Assembly (NCBI GenBank): GCA_016931295.1
Contig: JAFGEZ010000029.1
Location: 1-63,998 of the forward strand
Length of the DNA: 63,998 bases
Direction: 5' to 3'
Source: Candidatus Krumholzibacteriota bacterium
GTDB lineage: Bacteria > Krumholzibacteriota > Krumholzibacteriia > Krumholzibacteriales > Krumholzibacteriaceae
In this document: positions 52,296 to 60,900 of the stretch, in pieces
Layout of the letters: each line of letters opens with the position of its first letter
Position numbering within the stretch: the stretch's first letter is position 1
Made by a program: the position numbers and the translations under genes
The notes under the pieces: model-generated
Seen by the model: only the letters and a program-made list of their open reading frames with translations
Told to the model about the DNA's origin: nothing
Databases searched by the model: none

Positions 52296-53024
52296 ATGCG
52301 ATACCTGGTCTTCTCCGACATCCACGGCAACGTCCAGGCCCTCGAGCGCATCGTCGAGGAGATCGACTCGCTGCGCCCCGACATCGTCGTCTCGCTCGGC
52401 GACGTGGTCGGCTACGGGGCCGACCCGGCGCGCTGCGTCGAGATCGTCGACGAGACGGCCGACATCCGCGTCGCCGGCAACCACGATCTCGCCGCCGTCG
52501 GCATCCAGAGCGTCGAGTCCTTCTCGCTCACGGCCCGCGAGGCGATCGGCTGGACGACGCGGCGTCTCGATCCTCCCCACCGCGCGGCGATCGAGCGGTT
52601 CGATCCGATCCGGCGGCACGACCGGTGTCTCTTCGCGCACGCCTCACCCGTCGCCCCGCTCGACTGGCCCTACATCAGCACCGTCGGGCAGGCGCGGGAG
52701 GCGCTCGACGCCTCGGCCGAACGATTCGTATTCGTCGGGCACACGCACGTCCCCGGCATCATCGCCCGGCGGCCGGACGGCGAATGCGCCGTCGTCGGCA
52801 ACAACGTCGTCCAGGCGAAGCCGGGCGCGCGGTACCTGGTGAACGTCGGCAGCGTCGGACAGCCCCGCGACGGGAACGCGGCGGCCTGTTTCGCGCTGGT
52901 CGACACGAAGAAGGGGCGGATCTCGATCCGCCGGGTCGCCTACGACGTCGGATCGGCGCAGAACCGGATCCGGACGTCGGGGCTGCCGGAATCACTGGCC
53001 TCGAGACTGGCGGCGGCGCGATGA
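52296..53024 (+). CDS. Metallophosphoesterase
   Basis: 242 residues. All calcineurin-type metal motifs are present: DIHGN (8-12), GDVVGYG, GNHD, and GHTH near 148. Domain order and size resemble YfcE-like phosphodiesterases and small protein phosphatases. It lies between an FHA gene and a kinase gene, overlapping the latter by 4 bp (ATGA), so it may remove the phosphate the kinase adds (inference). Confidence 0.88.
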   Translation: MRYLVFSDIHGNVQALERIVEEIDSLRPDIVVSLGDVVGYGADPARCVEIVDETADIRVAGNHDLAAVGIQSVESFSLTAREAIGWTTRRLDPPHRAAIERFDPIRRHDRCLFAHASPVAPLDWPYISTVGQAREALDASAERFVFVGHTHVPGIIARRPDGECAVVGNNVVQAKPGARYLVNVGSVGQPRDGNAAACFALVDTKKGRISIRRVAYDVGSAQNRIRTSGLPESLASRLAAAR

Positions 53025-54793
53025 ACGGCAACGAGCAGCGGAACTATCGTATCCTCGGCACGATCGCCTCGGGCGGGACGGCCGTCATCTACAAGGCCAT
53101 CCAGACCTCCCTCGACCGCCCGGTCGTGGTCAAGCGGCTCCACCCGCATCTCACCGGCGACGCGCAGTTCACGCACCGGTTCGAGATGGAGGCGAAGGCG
53201 GCGGCGAGCCTCGACCACGAGAACATCGTCCGGATCATCGATTTCGGATCGACCCACGGCGAATACTACATCGTGATGGATTTCATCGAGGGGCGGAACC
53301 TCGGCGAGATCATCGAGCGGCACGGCCCGATCGATCCCGATCTCGCGCTGCTCCTGGCCCGCGAGATCTGTCTCGGCCTCGACCACGCGCACCAGCGCGG
53401 CATCATCCACCGCGACGTCAAGCCGGCCAACATCATGGTATCGAACGACGGCGCCGTCAAGATCACCGACTTCGGGCTGGCGAAGCTCCACCAGGCGCAG
53501 ATCCGCCAGACCGTCGCCTCCACGATGCTCGGCACGCCGCTGTACATGTCGCCCGAACAGGCGATCGGCGACAACATCGACGGCCGCAGCGACATCTTCT
53601 CGCTGGGCACCGTCCTCTACGAGATGATGACCGGCGTGCAGCCGTTCCTCGCGGAGAACTACGCCGCCGTCATCTCGAACATCACGGGCGAAACGCCCCG
53701 CCGTCCCTCGGGGATCGTCGCGGCGATCGGTTCTGCCGCCGAGGAGGTCGTCATGAAGGCCCTCGAGCGGGAACCGGGCCGGCGCTACCGGACGGCCCTC
53801 GAGATGGCGCGCGCGATCGAGACGGCACTCGGCCCCGAACAGCTCGTCGGCTCGCGTGACCGGCTTCGCCGGCTCGTGACGGGGTGGCGCGAGCCCCAGT
53901 CCGACCGTATCCGCCCGGCCCGACCGAAGAAACGTCCCCGCCGGAAACGCGGGCGGTTCGCGCCGGCGGCCATTGCCGCCTGCCTCGCCCTCGCCGGCGC
54001 CTACCTCCTGTGGAGCGATCCCGGGCGGCTGGCGACGCTGCGCGAGCGCGTCGCGGCCCTCCGGGCCCCCGATCCCGGCGAGGCGGCGCCGAACCTCCTC
54101 ATCGCCGGACCGGAGGCCTTCCCGTCGGCGGGCACGGCGTTCATTCCGGCCGATCCGCCGCCCGGCGACACGACCGGCGGCGGCGCCGACACGCCCGACA
54201 CGACGACCGCGCGGCCCGCGGCGCCGGCGGCCGGCAAGAACGTCGAGAAGCCGGACGCCGGTCTTTCCGGGAAGATCGACGGCCCGCCCCCGGCGGAGGA
54301 GTTGGAGGCGGAGCCGGCGGCGAACGAGCCCCCCGCGGAGCCCGCGGCGGAGCAGGCGCCGGCCGCTGGGCTTCTCGAGATCGTCCTCGACGAGGCGGCC
54401 GCGATCATCGTCGACGGGGAGATCATCGCGCGGGGACGAGGCGTCGGACCGGTCGAGATCCCCGCCGGCGAGCACGAGCTCGTCTGCCGGACCGAGGGAT
54501 TCCGCGAGTACCGGGAAAGGATCCTCGTGACGCGCGGCGAGCTGTCGCGTCGCCGGATCGACCTCGAGCAAATCACGGGGCGAATCGCCCTCTCGACCCT
54601 TCCCGGCGTGCAGGTCTACGTGGACGACGTCCTCGAGGGGACGACGCCCCTCGCCGGATTCCTCGTCCTCCCCGCCGGCGCGCACAAGGTCGAGTTGAAG
54701 AAGGCGGGATTCGGCACGTGGTCTCAGGGCGTCTTCGTTGCCCCCGACGAGACGATGCAGCTGCGCATCCAGCTCGTGCCGGCGAGAAACTAG
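53021..54793 (+). CDS. Hanks-type Ser/Thr protein kinase with PEGA domains
   Basis: 590 residues. The kinase domain (1-275) has the glycine loop ASGGTAVIYKA, Lys38, HRDVKPANIM (about 128), DFGLAK (about 149) and the activation segment ending GTPLYMSPEQA. It is predicted active. One membrane helix is at about 313-331, and a disordered Pro/Glu/Ala linker follows. At 447-590 there are two PEGA-type beta domains (GLLEIVLDEAAAIIVDG; GRIALSTLPGVQVYVDDVLEG) that would lie outside the membrane. It shares its operon with the FHA protein and phosphoesterase. Confidence 0.93.
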   Translation: MNGNEQRNYRILGTIASGGTAVIYKAIQTSLDRPVVVKRLHPHLTGDAQFTHRFEMEAKAAASLDHENIVRIIDFGSTHGEYYIVMDFIEGRNLGEIIERHGPIDPDLALLLAREICLGLDHAHQRGIIHRDVKPANIMVSNDGAVKITDFGLAKLHQAQIRQTVASTMLGTPLYMSPEQAIGDNIDGRSDIFSLGTVLYEMMTGVQPFLAENYAAVISNITGETPRRPSGIVAAIGSAAEEVVMKALEREPGRRYRTALEMARAIETALGPEQLVGSRDRLRRLVTGWREPQSDRIRPARPKKRPRRKRGRFAPAAIAACLALAGAYLLWSDPGRLATLRERVAALRAPDPGEAAPNLLIAGPEAFPSAGTAFIPADPPPGDTTGGGADTPDTTTARPAAPAAGKNVEKPDAGLSGKIDGPPPAEELEAEPAANEPPAEPAAEQAPAAGLLEIVLDEAAAIIVDGEIIARGRGVGPVEIPAGEHELVCRTEGFREYRERILVTRGELSRRRIDLEQITGRIALSTLPGVQVYVDDVLEGTTPLAGFLVLPAGAHKVELKKAGFGTWSQGVFVAPDETMQLRIQLVPARN

Positions 54794-55968
54794 CCGAGGA
54801 TCTTCTCCACCGCGTCAACCACCATCCCCACGGTCACGCTGTCCACCGTGCCGTCCGGACCGCGCACCGCCACGACCGAGTCGACGGCCGGCTTCCACCG
54901 CGACGGGTCGGTCGGCCCGAACACCGCCACGCATCGCGCCCCCACCGCCCCGGCGACGTGCATCACGCCGGTGTCGTTGCACAGCACGAGGGCCGCGCGG
55001 CGCATCAATGCGCCGAGAAAGCCCACCGGCGGCCGTTCCACCGTCGCCGCAGGCGCGATCCCCGCCGCGAGGAGCCGCGCGAGGACCGGCGCGTCCACCG
55101 GTCCGCTCACGGCAACCACGCCGAGGCCGCGCGTCTCGCCCAGGCGGGTCGCGACCGCGGCGAACCGCTCGGGCGGCCAGATGTTCCGCCGCTTTCCCGC
55201 GCCCGGGTGGATCACGACGAAGGGGGAATCGCCGAGCCGTTCCCCGACGAACGCGGCCGCGGACGCCTCCTCCGCCGCCGTCGGCACGAGCAGCGGGGAG
55301 AGATCCGTCTCGTCGACGCCGATCGCCCGGAGGGAGAAGAGATTGCGCTCGCTCTCGTGCATGGGCTCGTTTTCCGGGGCGACGGGCAGCTCGACATTGT
55401 AGTAGCGCGAGGAGAGATCGTGCCCGAAGGGGGCGCTCGTCACGCCGATCCGCACGCGCGCCCCGCTCGCCGCGGCGAGAAGCATGCTCGTGACCGAGAA
55501 GGAGACCGACCCGAGGACGATCGCCACGTCGAATTGCCGGCGCCGGAGCTCGCGGACGAACCCGGCGAGCGCGAATGGATTGCGGTGACCGGCCTTCTTC
55601 GCGTAGACGAACACCTCGTCGACCCAGGGGTTGTTCAGCATGACGTCGGTGTTGATCGGCGCAGCGAGGAGGGAGATCCGCGCGCCGGGAAACCGTCGGC
55701 GCAGGCCGCGGAAGACGGGGCCGGCGAGGAGCATGTCGCCCATCTGGTTGTGCTGCCGGATGAGGAGCAGCCGGCGCACGTCGAGCTGATCGATCGCCGA
55801 TGCGGGCACCGGCCTCGCGCCGGCGAAGGGGGCGAGCAGGCGTGCGAGAGCGATCTTGCCACGCTTCTCCAGTTTCCTGGTGTTCACCCGCACCGCCCGG
55901 GAACATGGAAAAAAAATGAAACTCTTCGGCCGTTTCGGCGTACCAACAACTGAGAGCGGATCATGCAA
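54790..55968 (-). CDS. waaF: ADP-heptose:LPS heptosyltransferase-like glycosyltransferase (GT9)
   Basis: 392 residues of the GT9 family. DVRRLLLIRQHNQMGDMLLAGPVFRGLRRRFP is the family opening, VIHPGAG and CNDTGVMHVAGAVGARCVAVFGPTDPSRW are the nucleotide-heptose sites. It adds heptose to the LPS inner core; it supports a diderm host. The ATG at 55968 is used; GTG at 55887 (VNTRKLEKRG) is a plausible shorter start. Its stop overlaps the convergent kinase gene stop. Confidence 0.82.
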   Translation of the reverse strand: MHDPLSVVGTPKRPKSFIFFPCSRAVRVNTRKLEKRGKIALARLLAPFAGARPVPASAIDQLDVRRLLLIRQHNQMGDMLLAGPVFRGLRRRFPGARISLLAAPINTDVMLNNPWVDEVFVYAKKAGHRNPFALAGFVRELRRRQFDVAIVLGSVSFSVTSMLLAAASGARVRIGVTSAPFGHDLSSRYYNVELPVAPENEPMHESERNLFSLRAIGVDETDLSPLLVPTAAEEASAAAFVGERLGDSPFVVIHPGAGKRRNIWPPERFAAVATRLGETRGLGVVAVSGPVDAPVLARLLAAGIAPAATVERPPVGFLGALMRRAALVLCNDTGVMHVAGAVGARCVAVFGPTDPSRWKPAVDSVVAVRGPDGTVDSVTVGMVVDAVEKILG

Positions 55969-55992
55969 CCCACCGTTAGTCCCTCCTTACCT

Positions 55993-56013
55993 CAGGGCGG
56001 CCTCCCCGGCCGC
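55993..56013 (-). terminator. Hairpin between rsgA and waaF
   Basis: GGGCGGCC and GGCCGCCC form an 8-bp stem with a 5-nt loop just after the rsgA stop. Without a T-run it may only attenuate transcription into waaF. Confidence 0.42.
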
Positions 56014-56024
56014 CCTCCTCTTCG

Positions 56025-56954
56025 TCAGGCGAGACGTTCCGGCAGCGTCTCGAGGATCCGCAGATAGCTGTCGTACCGCTCCGCGGCGATCGTCTTCGAC
56101 GCGACCGCCTCCTTGACGGCGCAGCCCGGTTCGTGGCTGTGCGTGCAGGGGGAGAACCGGCACGAGTCGCGATGGATCTCGAAATCACGGAAGTATTCGT
56201 CGAGCGTCTGTTGCGAGACGCCCCAGATGCCGAATTCGCGGATGCCGGGCGAGTCGCCGAGCCATCCGCCCCCGGAGAGGCGGTGCAGCTCGAAGTGGGT
56301 GGTGGTGTGCCGTCCCTTCCCCGTCCGGTCGCTCACGTCCCCGATGCGCAGCTCCAGCCCCGGCTCGAGCGCCGCGACGATCGACGTCTTCCCGCTTCCC
56401 GAGGGACCGGCGAGGATCGAGATCCCCTCCTCGACGACGGCCCGCACCTCCTCGATCCCCTCCCCCGTGACGGCCGAGCAGCGAACGACGGCGTATCCCA
56501 TTTCCGCGTAGACGGCGGGCGGCGGCCCGTCGCCGGCGGGGGCGAGATCGATCTTGTTCACGACGATGACCGGCTCCATCCCGCCGCATGCGGCGGCGAC
56601 GAGCATCCGGTCGAGGAGCCTGCTGTTGAACGCGGGATCGCGCGCCGCCGTCACCACGAGCACACGGTCGAGATTCGCCCCGATCAGACGGTAGCGGCGC
56701 CGCTTCGCCGGATCCATGCGCACGAACCGCGTGCGACGCGGCTCGATCGAGACGACGAGACCGCCGGTCGCCCGTTCGCCGTCCGCCTCGCGGCGGACGC
56801 GGACGCGATCGCCGACGACGGGCAGGCTCTCCTCGGGGTCGTCGGCGAGGCGGAAACGCCCCCGCGGCGAGCACCGCAGTTCGCCGATTCCCGTCTCGAC
56901 GACGTAATCGGCGCCCTGAATCCTGACGACGAGACCCTCTTCTTCGTCCGCCAC
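56025..56954 (-). CDS. rsgA: Ribosome small-subunit-dependent GTPase A
   Basis: 309 residues. An OB-fold N-terminus precedes the circularly permuted GTPase: NKIDL (G4) comes before GPSGSGKTS (G1), with T-loop GRHTTTHFE and DSPGIREFG (G3). The C-terminal zinc site is CRFSPCTHSHEPGC. It checks late 30S maturation. It starts with GTG at 56954 after GGGGAGG. Confidence 0.95.
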   Translation of the reverse strand: MADEEEGLVVRIQGADYVVETGIGELRCSPRGRFRLADDPEESLPVVGDRVRVRREADGERATGGLVVSIEPRRTRFVRMDPAKRRRYRLIGANLDRVLVVTAARDPAFNSRLLDRMLVAAACGGMEPVIVVNKIDLAPAGDGPPPAVYAEMGYAVVRCSAVTGEGIEEVRAVVEEGISILAGPSGSGKTSIVAALEPGLELRIGDVSDRTGKGRHTTTHFELHRLSGGGWLGDSPGIREFGIWGVSQQTLDEYFRDFEIHRDSCRFSPCTHSHEPGCAVKEAVASKTIAAERYDSYLRILETLPERLA

Positions 56955-57011
56955 GCGCCCTCCCCGAACATAGGTGTAATTACGGGTATTGCGAAAATCC
57001 GGAGCATGGTA

Positions 57012-57040
57012 ATAAAAAATCGTTTACAAGAAAATGTCAA
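57012..57040 (-). promoter_or_regulatory. Promoter of rsgA
   Basis: TTGACA (57040-57035), 17 bp, TTTTAT (57017-57012) on the minus strand; it overlaps the divergent promoter of the ptsN gene. Confidence 0.65.
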
Positions 57041-57051
57041 ATTGTTATATC
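57023..57051 (+). promoter_or_regulatory. Promoter of the ptsN-zinc ribbon operon
   Basis: TTTACA (57023-57028), 17 bp, TATATC (57046-57051) on the plus strand. It shares sequence with the rsgA promoter, so the two cannot be occupied at once. Confidence 0.62.
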
Positions 57052-57067
57052 AGTCATAGTCTCGACC

Positions 57068-57544
57068 ATGAAAGCAATGCCGAATATGGAAGCCGAAAAA
57101 CTCATCACGTTCTTTGAAGACGATCTCTGCCTGTTTCACCTCCGCTCGAAGAAGAAGCTTTCCGTTCTTCAGGAGATGGTGAAACACCTCGCCGGCACGG
57201 GTCGCATCTCCGACGAAGCGTTCATCATGGAGATGCTGAAGAACCGCGAGAGCCTCGGCAGCACGGGGCTCGGGGACGGCGTCGCATTCCCCCACGGAAA
57301 ATCGCTGGCCATCAAGGAACTCACCATCCTCTTCGGCCGATCCGCCGGCGGCGTCGACTTCGAATCGCTCGACGGGAAGCCGACGCAGGTCTTCTTCCTG
57401 ATTTTGGCGCCCTCGGACAGGAGCGCGACCACCTATCTCGCCATCCTCAGCGAGCTCATCAACCTCGTCCAGAAACCGGACAAGCTCTCGCTGCTCTGCG
57501 ACTGCACCGATTTCGAGACGCTCACGCAGATCCTCGGAGGGTAA
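57068..57544 (+). CDS. ptsN: PTS IIA-like nitrogen-regulatory protein (EIIA-Ntr)
   Basis: 158 residues. ESLGSTGLGDGVAFPHGKS places the phospho-accepting His at 76. Fold and length match EIIA-Ntr/PtsN rather than a sugar permease IIA. It takes phosphate from NPr/HPr-type carriers and in other bacteria controls potassium, nitrogen and sigma-54-linked responses. No PTS permease genes are nearby; a zinc-ribbon protein and a sigma-54 activator follow. Confidence 0.88.
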   Translation: MKAMPNMEAEKLITFFEDDLCLFHLRSKKKLSVLQEMVKHLAGTGRISDEAFIMEMLKNRESLGSTGLGDGVAFPHGKSLAIKELTILFGRSAGGVDFESLDGKPTQVFFLILAPSDRSATTYLAILSELINLVQKPDKLSLLCDCTDFETLTQILGG

Positions 57545-57550
57545 CCAGGG

Positions 57551-57895
57551 TTGAAGGAAGAATACCGCCTCCTCGTCGCGCTGCAGGACCTCGACATCAT
57601 GATCCGCGAGATGCACGACGCGTCGACCACGCAGGAATTCGAGAACATGGGATTCAAGATTGAAGGCCTCGACGAGCTTACGCAGGCCCGCAGCGACCTG
57701 GCCGCGAAGATCCCGACCATGCTGCTCAACCGGTACGAGCGGCTCGCCGGACACTTCAAGGTGGCGATCCTGCCCGTGACGGGCGACAAGTGCCTCGGCT
57801 GCTTCGTCAAGCTGCCCACCTCCTTCTTCTCCGCCGCCCTCCGCACCGAACTGCTGACCTGCGAGAACTGCGGCCGGATGCTCTACATCCCCTGA
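57551..57895 (+). CDS. C4 zinc-ribbon protein
   Basis: 114 residues. A helical N-terminal part (YRLLVALQDLDIMIREM) is followed by CLGC and CENC, a four-cysteine zinc ribbon of the zf-RING_7/DUF164 style. In longer relatives the N-terminus is a coiled coil that contacts nucleic acids or proteins; here that part is short. It starts with TTG at 57551, 10 nt after GGAGG, and lies 6 bp after ptsN. Confidence 0.75.
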   Translation: MKEEYRLLVALQDLDIMIREMHDASTTQEFENMGFKIEGLDELTQARSDLAAKIPTMLLNRYERLAGHFKVAILPVTGDKCLGCFVKLPTSFFSAALRTELLTCENCGRMLYIP

Positions 57896-57914
57896 GTTGT
57901 CTCCCACATTCTCC

Positions 57915-57943
57915 TTGCGCTCACGCCGCACCTCGGGTAAAGT
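57915..57943 (+). promoter_or_regulatory. Promoter of the large sigma-54 activator gene, with overlapping palindrome
   Basis: TTGCGC (57915-57920), 17 bp, TAAAGT (57938-57943). A palindrome, GGTAAA and TTTACC around 5 bp (57936-57952), covers the -10 box and could be an operator. Confidence 0.55.
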
Positions 57944-57986
57944 AATTTTACCGGTCAAATTTCTTGTCATATCGCGGTGACGTGCG

Positions 57987-60900
57987 ATGCAGAACAACAG
58001 TTACGAACAGGGATTCGTCTCCCGGTACGAGACCGGAGCGATCCTCGGCGACTACCCGCCGTGGCGCGGACTCGGCGTGACCGACACCCTGAGCGAGCGG
58101 CGGTTCCTCCTCTTCACCCTGCCTCCGCCCGACCACGTCTCGATCTCCGTCGAGGATCTCGCGATGCGCGATTCGCTCTTCGCTCGGGGGGGCGGCGCGA
58201 TCGAGCCGGTCGTGGGGATACGCCGCAACAATCACAGCATCAACATCCTGCTGCCGCACGCCGAGCTGATTCCCCTCACGAAAGCCCTGCCCTCGATGCG
58301 ATCGGCGACCGCCGCCCGCCTGCTCCGGCAGCTCGTCGAGGAGGTCCTGGGCCGGCTCGAGAGCGGGCTCACCTTCGACAACCTCGGCCTGGAATCCCTC
58401 GTCATCGTCGACGAATCCCTCCGCATCCTGCCGACGGCCTACCTGCTGCCGGCGACGTTGCTCGGCGAGATACTCGGCAGAGCGAACGAGCCGCGCGACC
58501 GGGTCGTCGCTGATCTCAAGGCCCTCGCCCGCATCGTCCGGATCGTCGCGCGCTATCTCGACGACGCGGCGGGCGTCGCCTGCCGCGCTGCGGCCAATCG
58601 CCTCGCCCGGCTCGGAGACGGCGCGGGACTCGACGAGATCGCCGGCGCGGTCTGCGGACTCGCCGACGCCGTCGGGGCGGAGACCCGTCCAACCGTGTTC
58701 GCGGGCCGCCGACCGCGTTTCGAGGCCGTCGGCCCGGCGATGGAGCGTTTCGAGGAGATCGCCCACCGCGCGGCGGCCGGCGAGCGACGGCTCGTCATCG
58801 TCCGCGGGAAGCCCGGCTCGGGCAAAAGCCGGTTCGCCTCGGAGGCCGCCCGTCGGCTCGTCGACGAGTGGGGCTTCACACGCGCCTTCCTCCCGGGCGA
58901 CCAGGCACTCTACCGCACCGTCGAGGAAGCGGAGGCTCCCGAGGACTGCGACGTGGCGATCGTCGACGACCGCCACGGCGACCCCCTTTTGGGCGCCTGG
59001 CTCGTCGACCGCGTCGGCGCGGAGATCGACCGCTTCAAGCTCGTCGTCGTCGTGACCGGCGACGACACGGGACCGCTGCTCGCCGACACGCTGCACGACC
59101 TCGCCGACCGCAGGGAGATCCCGGTCGACGAGATCGAAATCCCCTCTTTCGACGGGGACGCCGTTCGCCGCATCCTCGGCGACCTCGTGCCCGCCGGGCG
59201 GCAGGAGGAGATCCTCGCGGACCTCGACCCGGCCGACCCCCTCTCCCTGCTCGCGACGGTCGCGCGCCTGCGCGCGGCGAAACGAACGGTCGGGGGCCGG
59301 GACGCGTCGTCCGTCCTCGACGCGCTCAACGGCGAGGAACGGTCGATCCTCACCTTCCTCTGCGTCTTCTCCTTCGAGATCCCGCTCTCGGTGCTTCTCG
59401 ACGTCTACGAGGCTGAGGGGGACGGTATCTACGGCGTCCTGCACGAGCTCGTCTCCCTCGGCCTCGTCGAAACGCGCGCCGAGTACTCGGAGATGACCGG
59501 CGGCGATCTCGGCCTCGTCTACCGGCCGGCCGGCCGGCTCCTCGCCGGCGAGGTCCTCGAATCGATGCCGGAGGAGCGCCGCACGCAGCTCCACGAGAAG
59601 ATCGCCCTCTTCCTCCGGGAGACCGGCACGGCGCCGATCGTCTACGGCTATTTCCATCTCGCCCGGGGCGGGCGGCTCCGCGAGGCGGCGCTGAACGGCT
59701 ACGAGCTCTTCCAGCAGCTCCTCCAGCGCAAGCGGCTGAGCGCGGTGAATTACCTGAACGAGAGCTACATGGCCGCGGGGCTCGACCGGCATCTCCCCCC
59801 CGAGCTGCGTCTCAAGCTTCTCCTCGAGATCGGACAGTATTTCGCCCTCATCGGACGGATGGAATCCGCCGAGGCGCTCTACCGCAGCTGCCGGCAGGAG
59901 ACGGAGGGAACGGCCCTCGCGGGCAACTTCCGCTCGCTCGCCGTCGAGGCGGCGCGGCGCGAATGCGAGATACTCGAGAAGAAGGGGGAATTCCTCAGGG
60001 CGGAGACGCTCCTCGAGGAGGCCCTCGAGTTGCACGGCGACCACATCCTCGCGCACGAGCGCTCCAAGCTCTACAACGACCTCGCCTGGGTGCACTATCG
60101 CCTCGGGCATTTCGACCGTTCGTGGGAGAACTGCCTGCTCGTCCTCAAGCTCCTCGAGAAGAAGCAGCATCCCTGCGAGGTCGCGCAGGCCTACAACCTC
60201 ATGGGCGCAATCAACTGGAACCGCAGCAAGTACGAGGAAGCGATCCAGTGCCACAACCGTTGCCTGGCGCTGCGCGAGGAGACGCACGACGACCTGGGCG
60301 TTGCGGCGAGCTACAACAACCTCGGCCTCGTCTACCGGTCGATGGGCAAGGTGCAGCAAGCCATCGAGAGCTTCCGGGCGAGCATGGAGATCAAACGGCG
60401 CAGCAACAACCTCAACGGCCTCGCCGCGGCCCACCTCAACATCGCCCTCACCTTCCTCGACATGGAGCGCTTCGACGAGGCGGAGGAGAACTGCAGCGCG
60501 GCGATCCGGCTCGCCGAGGACACGGGCAACCAGCAGCTCCTCGCCGAGACCTACGGAACGATGGGCGAGACGGCGTTCCGCCGGGGCAATCTCGAGGAGG
60601 CGCGAGATTTCTTCTTCCGCGATCTCCACATCTGCCAAAAGACGAGCTCGCTCCGCGAGCAGGCCGTCGTCTTCCGCCGGCTCGGCGAGCTGAGCCTCCG
60701 GGAGGGAAAGATCACCGAGACGGCCGAGCTCCTCAACCAGGCGCGGGCGCTGAATCTCCGGATCGGCTCCCGCCTCGAGGCGGCCCTCCTCAACCTCCTC
60801 GAGGGACGGATCCAGCTCGCCCGCGGAAAGCGCGCGCAGGGCCGCCAGCTCCTCGAGGGAACGGGCATCGAGCTTTCGCTGCTCGGCCGCAAGGCCGTCG

